Assembly (NCBI GenBank): GCA_030538415.1
Contig: JAUNTY010000020.1
Span: 1 to 43,824 of the forward strand
Direction: 5' to 3'
DNA length: 43,824 nt
Source of the DNA: Neisseria sp.
GTDB taxonomy: Bacteria; Pseudomonadota; Gammaproteobacteria; Burkholderiales; Neisseriaceae
Below are positions 38,347 to 43,824 of the stretch, piece after piece. The notes beneath the pieces are model-generated. The model made no database searches, was not told the origin of the DNA, and saw only the letters and a list, made by a program, of their open reading frames with translations. Position 1 is the first letter of the stretch. Each line of letters opens with the position of its first letter. Made by a program: the position numbers and the translations under genes.

Positions 38347-39967
38347 AGCCTTTCAATTGCGCGAACTTTTCCGCAGCCGCCGACAGATGTGGGCCATCGC
38401 CTGGGCGCTGGGCGCGATGACGCTGTTGGCCAGCGTGGCTTTGCTGGCGGTGTCGGGCTGGTTTATCAGCGCGGCGGCGGTGGCGGGCATTTCCGCGCTG
38501 GCGACGGCTTATACCTTCGATTATTTCCGCCCCGGCGCGATTATCCGCACGCTGGCGATTGCGCGCACCGCCGGGCGTTACGGCGAGCGGCTGGCTTCGC
38601 ACAATGCGGTATTGGCCTTGCTGCGCGATTTGCGCTGTCGCTTTTTTAACCGTTTGGCCGCCGCGCCCGTGCACCAACAAGCCGCCTCGGCAGACAGCAT
38701 GCACCGGCTTACCGGCGATATCGATTTGCTCGACCAACTGCCGCTGCGCCTGTTGATGCCGTGGCTGTGGGCTTTGCTGCTTCAGACGGCCTTTGCCTTG
38801 TGGCTGTGGCTGCTTGCGCCGGCTGTGTTGGTTTATGTGTTGCCGCTTTTATTGGCAGCGGGCGTGGTGTTGCCTTTGCTGGCGGCGAAACAGGGCATGG
38901 CTTTGGCGCGGCAGGACACCGAAGCCGCCGAGTTGCGCCGCCGCCGTTTGCTGCAGCCCTTGAGTTTGCTGACTTCGCTGCTGTTGTGGCGGCGTTGGCC
39001 GGATTGCGAGCAGGCGTTTCTCGCAGCCGATGCCGCGCACGGGCGTTTACAGCGGCGGCAACAGCGCTTGGCGAGTATTTATGTGTGGGCGCAGCAATGC
39101 CTGCTGGCCTTGGCGGCGGGGGTGTTGTTGTGGCAGGCGTGGCCGCTGTTGCAGAGCGGGGCGTTGGGCGTGCCGCTGCTGCTGGCCTTGCTGCTGGCTT
39201 TGTTCGGTCTCAACGAAGCCCTGATGCCGCTGGCGGCGCAGTTTATGGCACTTGGTTTCAGCACCGCCGCCCGCGACCGCCTCAACGAATTGGGCGCACC
39301 AAGTGATGACGTGGCCGTCGGCAAACAGCCGTGGCCGTCTGCGCCGTGGCGCATCGAAGCCGAAAACCTCAGTGTGCGTTATCCGGGTGCGTTGAACGGC
39401 GCGGAAAACGTCGGTTTCAGCCTGCAAAACGGCGAAGCCTTACTGATTGCGGGGCGCTCCGGCGCGGGCAAATCCACCTTGCTGGCCGCATTGGCGGGCG
39501 AGCTTGCGCCTTTGTCTGGCCGTCTGAAACTCAACGGGCGGGATTGGGCGGATTTCGACCATGCGCAAGCGATTGGCTTTCTCGCGCAACAAGTGGATAT
39601 TTTCGACCTCACGCTGGCGGAAAACCTGCGCCTCGGCAATGAAAGCGCCGACGATGCCGCTTTGTGGCAGGTGTTGGAAAAAGTGAAGCTGGCAGAATGG
39701 GCGAAGGCGCAGCCGCAAGGCTTGAACACGCGCTTGGGCGAATACGGCGCTGCGGTGTCGGGCGGACAGGCGCGGCGGATTGCCTTGGCACGGCTGCTGT
39801 TGAAGCCGCACGCGCTGCTGCTGTTGGACGAGCCTTTCGCCGGATTGGATGCTGCCAACCGCGAAGCCGTCGCCGCCATGCTGCTGCGCGAGCAGGCGCA
39901 GGGTTTGCTGATTGTGGTCAGCCATCAGCCGCCAACCAGCAAGGATTGGCGGAAACTGGCCGTCTGA
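38336..39967 (+). CDS. cydC: Thiol reductant ABC exporter subunit CydC
   Basis: 543 residues from MSNKAFQLRELFRSRRQMWA. The membrane part includes LLASVALLAVSGWFISAAAV (a CydC-type first helix with the SGWFI motif) and FDYFRPGAIIRTLAIARTAG, a CydC hallmark. The nucleotide-binding domain has Walker A GRSGAGKSTLLAALAG (about 372), signature AAVSGGQARRIALARLL and Walker B LLLLDEPFAGLD, then VVSHQ. It forms the heterodimer with CydD. The start overlaps the end of cydD (38336-38346). Ends with the DUS-like GGCCGTCTGAAAGG. The cydABX operon begins 256 bp further on. Confidence 0.93.
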   Translation: MSNKAFQLRELFRSRRQMWAIAWALGAMTLLASVALLAVSGWFISAAAVAGISALATAYTFDYFRPGAIIRTLAIARTAGRYGERLASHNAVLALLRDLRCRFFNRLAAAPVHQQAASADSMHRLTGDIDLLDQLPLRLLMPWLWALLLQTAFALWLWLLAPAVLVYVLPLLLAAGVVLPLLAAKQGMALARQDTEAAELRRRRLLQPLSLLTSLLLWRRWPDCEQAFLAADAAHGRLQRRQQRLASIYVWAQQCLLALAAGVLLWQAWPLLQSGALGVPLLLALLLALFGLNEALMPLAAQFMALGFSTAARDRLNELGAPSDDVAVGKQPWPSAPWRIEAENLSVRYPGALNGAENVGFSLQNGEALLIAGRSGAGKSTLLAALAGELAPLSGRLKLNGRDWADFDHAQAIGFLAQQVDIFDLTLAENLRLGNESADDAALWQVLEKVKLAEWAKAQPQGLNTRLGEYGAAVSGGQARRIALARLLLKPHALLLLDEPFAGLDAANREAVAAMLLREQAQGLLIVVSHQPPTSKDWRKLAV

Positions 39968-40003
39968 AAGGCAGGTTGACAAGCTTGGGTAATCGGCGTT
40001 TAA

Positions 40004-40038
40004 TTGTATGATACAAACTATATATTGTACTAATACAA
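40004..40038. promoter_or_regulatory. Tandem palindromes in the cydABX promoter region
   Basis: TTGTA-TGA-TACAA (40004-40016) and TTGTA-CTAA-TACAA (40025-40038). Centres are about 21.5 bp apart, two helical turns. They resemble paired operators of a dimeric regulator; TTGTA arms differ from the classical FNR TTGAT. The remainder of 39968-40223 is AT-rich and holds no gene. Confidence 0.5.
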
Positions 40039-40223
40039 AATAACATGTGCTGTATTAAGATGGCTCCGATTCATATTGGTGCCTTTGAAATACGGCATAA
40101 TTTGCCGGGATTTCGCGAAAAAAGCAGGTTTTAAAGGTAAATCTCCTTTTATAAAGCGGGCTGCCGGCGTTAAAATGCGCATTACTTGTAATTAAATTTC
40201 ATATCACACATAGGAGCATCAAT

Positions 40224-41768
40224 ATGGACTTGGTCGAATTATCGCGGCTGCAATTCGCGATTACCGTTTTGTACCATTTCTTGTTTGTGCCGCTGACTTT
40301 GGGTTTGGCGTGGATTCTGGTTATCATGGAAGCCGTATACGTGATGACCGGTAAAGAAATCTACCGCGACATGACCAAATTCTGGGGCAAACTTTTCGGC
40401 ATCAACTTTGCCTTGGGCGTTACCACCGGTATCACCATGGAATTCCAGTTCGGCACCAACTGGTCTTATTATTCCCACTATGTAGGCGATATTTTCGGCG
40501 CGCCGCTGGCACTGGAAGGGCTGATGGCCTTTTTCCTCGAAGCCACGCTGGTGGGGCTGTTTTTCTTCGGCTGGGACAGGATGTCGCGCCGCCAGCACCT
40601 TATGGTGACGATATTCATGGCTTTGGGCACCAATCTTTCGGCCTTGTGGATTTTGGTGGCCAACGGCTGGATGCAAAATCCGGTCGGCGCGGCGTTTAAT
40701 TTCGAAACCATGCGCATGGAGATGACCAGCTTTGCCGATGTGTTTTTCAATCCGGAGGCGCAAAATAAATTCGTACACACCGTGTCGGCAGGTTATGTAG
40801 CCGGTTCGATGTTTGTGCTGTCGATTTCCGCTTGGTATATCCTGCGCAAGCAAGATGTGGAATTTGCCAAAAAGAGCTTCCGCATTGCCGCCGCATTCGG
40901 CATGGCGTCGATTTTGTCGGTGCTGGTGCTGGGCGACGAATCGGGCTACAACATCGGCAAGGCGCAAAAAACCAAAATAGCGGCGCTCGAAGCCATGTGG
41001 GAAACCGAGCCTGCGCCTGCCTCGTTCAACCTGATTGCCATTCCCAATGAAAAAGAGATGAAAAACGATTTTGCCATCCATATTCCGTATGTGATGGGCA
41101 TTATCGGCACGCGTTCGCTGGATACGCCGATTCCGGGCATTAAAGAGATTATTGCCGAAAACGAGCAGCGCATCGACTCGGGGCGTCATGCGGTCACGGC
41201 TTTGGAAGCCTTGCGCAAAGACAATAAAAATACCGAAGCGCAGGCTGTGTTCCGCCAACATCAGGAAGATTTGGGCTTCGGCCTCTTGTTGAAAAAATAT
41301 GTGGACGACGTAAGCCAAGCCACGCCGGAAATGGTAGCGCAGGCGGCGCGTGATTCGGTGCCGACCGTATGGCCGATGTTTCTTACCTTCCGCCTGATGG
41401 TGGCTTGCGGTTTTGCCATGCTGCTGGTATTCGGCCTGAGTTTTTGGTCTTCATTGAAAGGCACGTTTACGCAAAAACCGTGGTTGCTCAAGTTGGCCGT
41501 GATTTCTTTGCCGCTGCCTTGGATTGCCATCGAATCGGGCTGGTTTGTGGCCGAATACGGCCGCCAGCCGTGGACGATTTACGGCGTGCTGCCCACGCAT
41601 CTTTCCGCTTCATCCCTTTCCATCAGCTCGCTTTACGGCTCGCTGGCAGGTTTTATTGCGTTTTATACCGTATTGCTGATTATCGAAGTGTATCTGATGC
41701 AGAAATACATCCGCATCGGGCCGGGCTCGCTCGGCACGGGTCGTTACGATAATGAAGAAAGCCATTAA
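40224..41768 (+). CDS. cydA: Cytochrome bd ubiquinol oxidase subunit I
   Basis: 514 residues from [20 protein letters not shown], with AGGAG upstream. His 18 in VLYHFLFVP is the haem b595 ligand position. [18 protein letters not shown] is the CydA signature, and the long Q-loop (about 250-380) puts it in the long Q-loop class, as in Escherichia coli. Other blocks are [16 protein letters not shown] and [19 protein letters not shown] (His 186 region). It reduces O2 to water using quinol, with a high oxygen affinity. cydB begins 11 bp after the stop. Confidence 0.96.
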   Translation: MDLVELSRLQFAITVLYHFLFVPLTLGLAWILVIMEAVYVMTGKEIYRDMTKFWGKLFGINFALGVTTGITMEFQFGTNWSYYSHYVGDIFGAPLALEGLMAFFLEATLVGLFFFGWDRMSRRQHLMVTIFMALGTNLSALWILVANGWMQNPVGAAFNFETMRMEMTSFADVFFNPEAQNKFVHTVSAGYVAGSMFVLSISAWYILRKQDVEFAKKSFRIAAAFGMASILSVLVLGDESGYNIGKAQKTKIAALEAMWETEPAPASFNLIAIPNEKEMKNDFAIHIPYVMGIIGTRSLDTPIPGIKEIIAENEQRIDSGRHAVTALEALRKDNKNTEAQAVFRQHQEDLGFGLLLKKYVDDVSQATPEMVAQAARDSVPTVWPMFLTFRLMVACGFAMLLVFGLSFWSSLKGTFTQKPWLLKLAVISLPLPWIAIESGWFVAEYGRQPWTIYGVLPTHLSASSLSISSLYGSLAGFIAFYTVLLIIEVYLMQKYIRIGPGSLGTGRYDNEESH

Positions 41769-41779
41769 GGAGGCGGAAC

Positions 41780-42934
41780 ATGGATATTGTGAATTTATTT
41801 GATTACGCCACCTTGAAATTCATCTGGTGGCTGTTTATCGGCTTTCTGCTCATCGGCTTTGCGGTGATGGACGGCCACGATATGGGCATCGGCACTTTGC
41901 TGCCTTTCGTGGCGAAAACCGATGAAGAACGCCGCATCGTGATTAACAGCATCGGCGCGCACTGGGAGGGCAACCAAACCTGGCTGATTACCGGCGCAGG
42001 TGCGATTTTCGCCGCCTGGCCGATGGTGTATGCCACCGCGTTTTCCGGTTTTTACTGGGCGATGCTGGCGGTATTGTGGGCGATGTTTTTCCGACCGGTG
42101 GGTTTCAAATACCGCAGCATGATTCAAAACGATACCTGGCGGCGCACTTGGGACTGGTGTTTGTTTATCGGCTCGTTTGTGCCCGCTTTGTTGTTCGGCG
42201 TGGCAATCGGCAATGTGATTTTAGGCGTGCCGTTTCATTTCGACGACAATATGCGCTCGTTTTACACCGGTTCTTTCTGGGCGCTGCTCAACCCGTTTGC
42301 ATTGCTGTGCGGCGTGGTGGCGGTGGCGATGTTGGTATTCCACGGCGGCGTGTATCTGATGCACCGTACCGAAGGCGTGGTGTACCGCCGCACCCGCAAT
42401 ACCCTGATTGCCAGCGCCCTGATTACGCTGGCGGCATTCAGCGCCGCCGGCGTGTGGGTGGCGACGGGCATCGACGGCTATGTGGCGGTGAGCGGCCTGA
42501 CGCCGGGCGAGCTGGCCAATCCGCTGGCCAAAGAAGTGGTGCAGCAAAGCGGCGCGTGGTTGCAAAACTACCAACGCTGGCCGTTAACCATGTTGGTGCC
42601 TGCGCTGGCTTATTTCGGCATCATCGCGGCCTTGTTGCTGGCGCGTGCCGGTAAAACCTTGTTGGCGTTTGCGGCTTCGTCGCTGAGCATACTCGGCGTG
42701 ATTGCCACTTTCGGCGTGTCGCTGTTTCCGTTTATCCTGCCCAGCAGCAGCGATTTGCGCTCCGGCCTGACCGTGTGGGATGCGACCTCCAGCCACCTCA
42801 CGCTCACCATCATGTTTTTCGCCACCGTAATCATAATGCCGATTGTGATGGCTTATACGAGCTGGGCTTTCCGTGTGATGCGCGGCAAGGTAACGGCGGA
42901 ATACGTGCGCGAAAACAATCACAGCGCATATTGA
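41780..42934 (+). CDS. cydB: Cytochrome bd ubiquinol oxidase subunit II
   Basis: 384 residues from MDIVNLFDYATLKFIWWLFI. The family pattern is GFAVMDGHDMGIGTLLPFVA, SIGAHWEGNQTWLITGAGAI and LLNPFALLCGVVAVAMLVFH; a later block is GVSLFPFILPSSSDLRSGLT, then WDATSSHLTLTIMFF. There are eight to nine membrane helices, as expected. It pairs with CydA, with which it forms the bd oxidase core. AGGAGG lies upstream of the ATG. A DUS hairpin follows before cydX. Confidence 0.96.
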   Translation: MDIVNLFDYATLKFIWWLFIGFLLIGFAVMDGHDMGIGTLLPFVAKTDEERRIVINSIGAHWEGNQTWLITGAGAIFAAWPMVYATAFSGFYWAMLAVLWAMFFRPVGFKYRSMIQNDTWRRTWDWCLFIGSFVPALLFGVAIGNVILGVPFHFDDNMRSFYTGSFWALLNPFALLCGVVAVAMLVFHGGVYLMHRTEGVVYRRTRNTLIASALITLAAFSAAGVWVATGIDGYVAVSGLTPGELANPLAKEVVQQSGAWLQNYQRWPLTMLVPALAYFGIIAALLLARAGKTLLAFAASSLSILGVIATFGVSLFPFILPSSSDLRSGLTVWDATSSHLTLTIMFFATVIIMPIVMAYTSWAFRVMRGKVTAEYVRENNHSAY

Positions 42935-42942
42935 CGGATGCC

Positions 42943-42979
42943 TTTCAGACGGCCTGAATATTGCAGAGGCCGTCTGAAA
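42943..42979 (+). terminator. DUS inverted pair between cydB and cydX
   Basis: TTTCAGACGGCCT (42943-42955) and AGGCCGTCTGAAA (42967-42979), loop 11 nt, followed by an A-rich stretch rather than T. It may be a weak terminator or RNA processing point that lowers cydX relative to cydAB. Confidence 0.5.
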
Positions 42980-43002
42980 GCAAAAAAAGAAAGGAATAGA
43001 AT

Positions 43003-43134
43003 ATGTGGTATTTCGCATGGATATTGGGCTTGGGCTTTGCCGTATTGCTGGCGGTGATGAACGCCATGTGGGGCGAGTTTGAGCAAGATCGCAAGGAAAG
43101 CCTTGCCGCCGCACGCGAAGACGCCGGGCATTGA
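43003..43134 (+). CDS. cydX: Cytochrome bd accessory subunit CydX
   Basis: 43 residues: MWYFAWILGLGFAVLLAVMN, then a charged tail starting AMWGEFEQDRKE and ending in AGH. MWYFAWILG is the CydX/YbgT signature. The single helix spans about 2-20 and the rest is charged and cytoplasmic. CydX stabilises the haems of the bd oxidase. AAAGGAATAG is upstream of the ATG. It lies 68 bp after cydB, separated by a DUS hairpin. The ORF is short and easily missed. Confidence 0.93.
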   Translation: MWYFAWILGLGFAVLLAVMNAMWGEFEQDRKESLAAAREDAGH

Positions 43135-43174
43135 ATCATGCATGAGACATGCAACCGCTGTAGGCCGAAATAAA

Positions 43175-43282
43175 TATAGTGAAAAACCTTAATTCCTACT
43201 ACGGCGTTGCTGCGCCTAGCCGTACTATCTGTACTGTCTGCGGCTTGCTGCCTTGTATTAGAAATTAAATTTTTCCACTATA
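43175..43282. repeat. Correia-type element, 108-bp copy (subfamily B-like)
   Basis: Ends TATAGTGAAAAACCTTAATT and AATTAAATTTTTCCACTATA. Core GGCGTTGCTGCGCCTAGCCG and TACTATCTGTACTGTCTGCG. It lies downstream of cydX. Confidence 0.88.
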
Positions 43283-43370
43283 GCAAGGGTGGGTGGCAGG
43301 TTTATGCCATTCAAAAGATACGAGCCGCTTCGTTGTGTGATTGATGCTGCTTCAACACAATACAGAGGCC

Positions 43371-43426
43371 GAGACCTTTGCAAAATACCTTTTGCGATGC
43401 AGCAAAAGGTATTTTGCAAAGGTCTC
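43371..43426. mobile_element. Palindromic IS1106-like end pair
   Basis: GAGACCTTTGCAAAATACCT at the left and its reverse complement at the right, ending GGTCTC, with a 6-nt centre (GATGCA). It looks like two outward-facing ends of an IS5-type element with nothing left between. It may also add terminator activity. Confidence 0.6.
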
Positions 43427-43455
43427 AGGCCGTCTGAAACAGTTTCAGACGGCCT
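43427..43455 (-). terminator. DUS hairpin terminator of hemA
   Basis: AGGCCGTCTGAAAC (43427-43440) and GTTTCAGACGGCCT (43442-43455), 15 bp beyond the stop of leftward hemA. Confidence 0.75.
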
Positions 43456-43469
43456 TTGCTTTATGACTT

Positions 43470-43824
43470 TTATTCGGAACGCGTGGTGTCGGGATGGTCG
43501 AGGTGGTAAATCCGGGTAACGGCGTCTACCAGACTGCCGTCTTGCGAGGTGGCCTTGTTGAGCGTGCGGGTGGGGGAATGCAGCAGTTTGTTGGTCAGCT
43601 GCACCGACAAGCGCTCAAGCACTTCTTCGGGCGGTGTGCCTTTGGCAAGCTGCTTCATGGCGCTTTCGAGCACATGGCGGCGGGCGCGCTCGCCTTCGTC
43701 GCGCAGGGCACGGATAAGCGGCACGCTTTGGCGGCTGCGTTGCCATTCGATAAATTCGGCCACTTTGCCTTCCACCATGTTTTCGGCTTCGGCGGCGGCT
43801 TTTTGGCGCGCTTCTTTGCCGGAT
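43470..43824 (-). CDS. hemA: Glutamyl-tRNA reductase, C-terminal part (5' end outside window)
   Basis: 117 residues visible. The reverse strand reads GKEARQKAAAEAENMVEGKV, then AEFIEWQRSRQSVPLIRALR, VLERLSVQLTNKLLHSPTRT and IYHLDHPDT. The EFxxWxRS, PxIRALR and LTNKLLHxPT patterns are those of the HemA C-terminal dimerisation domain. The enzyme reduces glutamyl-tRNA to glutamate-1-semialdehyde, the first step of C5-pathway haem synthesis. The active-site Cys and NADPH domain lie beyond the right edge. Confidence 0.93.
   Translation of the reverse strand, partial: SGKEARQKAAAEAENMVEGKVAEFIEWQRSRQSVPLIRALRDEGERARRHVLESAMKQLAKGTPPEEVLERLSVQLTNKLLHSPTRTLNKATSQDGSLVDAVTRIYHLDHPDTTRSE

Noticed and set aside
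36625-39967. Considered whether the paired ABC genes form the type I exporter for the RTX proteins
   Set aside because: Both carry CydD/CydC features, no membrane fusion or outer-membrane partner is present, and they sit beside cydABX.
40239-41318. 359-codon frame opposite cydA
   Set aside because: cydA is unmistakable on the plus strand, and the reverse product has no recognisable pattern.

Overview
This window is a chromosomal segment of a Neisseria-type betaproteobacterium. The main evidence is the DNA uptake sequence AGGCCGTCTGAA (the AG-DUS dialect, not the ATGCCGTCTGAA form of the meningococcus and gonococcus). It occurs dozens of times, often as inverted pairs that double as terminators. 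The window also has many Correia-type miniature elements, a dRS3/NIME repeat, and standard Neisseria housekeeping genes. The AG dialect suggests a commensal or animal-associated species; I cannot name it.

Layout. 1-13.6 kb: an rhlE-type helicase running off the left edge, a RlmK-like methyltransferase, dut, a DUF533 gene, a LytS/AlgZ-type sensor kinase divergent from argH, a DUF945 protein, a lipoprotein, an ArsC/YffB protein, lpxH, a small cysteine-containing RTX protein, and purC. 13.6-20.7 kb: a 1,951-residue RTX/adhesin protein with a perfect 775-bp internal duplication, followed by a repeat-rich intergenic region. 20.7-29.0 kb: mutL, a lemA/M48 protease pair, dedA, and an hda-HAD-cutA-panD group. 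29.0-35.4 kb: an accessory island with a divergent XRE regulator, dndC, a small gene broken by a Correia element, dndD, a fused DndE-like/FtsK ATPase, and a SUKH-family gene. 35.4-43.8 kb: a shikimate dehydrogenase-like gene, cydDC, cydABX, and the 3' end of hemA.

How genes work together. The dnd-like cassette should place phosphorothioate sulfur in the DNA backbone, with sulfur from a cysteine desulfurase encoded elsewhere. No dndB, dndA or dptFGH-type restriction genes are present here. The small gene between dndC and dndD is split after its fifth codon by a 108-bp Correia element. Removing the element with one copy of the TA target exactly restores a 72-codon frame. cydDC (thiol exporter needed for cytochrome bd assembly) sits just upstream of cydABX (the oxidase itself), so assembly factor and enzyme are clustered. 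The two RTX proteins need a type I secretion system, which is not in the window.

The most unusual points are the interrupted dnd cassette with its fused ATPase and palindromic operator, nested and chimeric Correia elements that record their own insertion history, the duplicated RTX block in a protein with RTX repeats at the N-terminal end, and two repeats that share an 11-nt loop on stems with different, compensating sequences.
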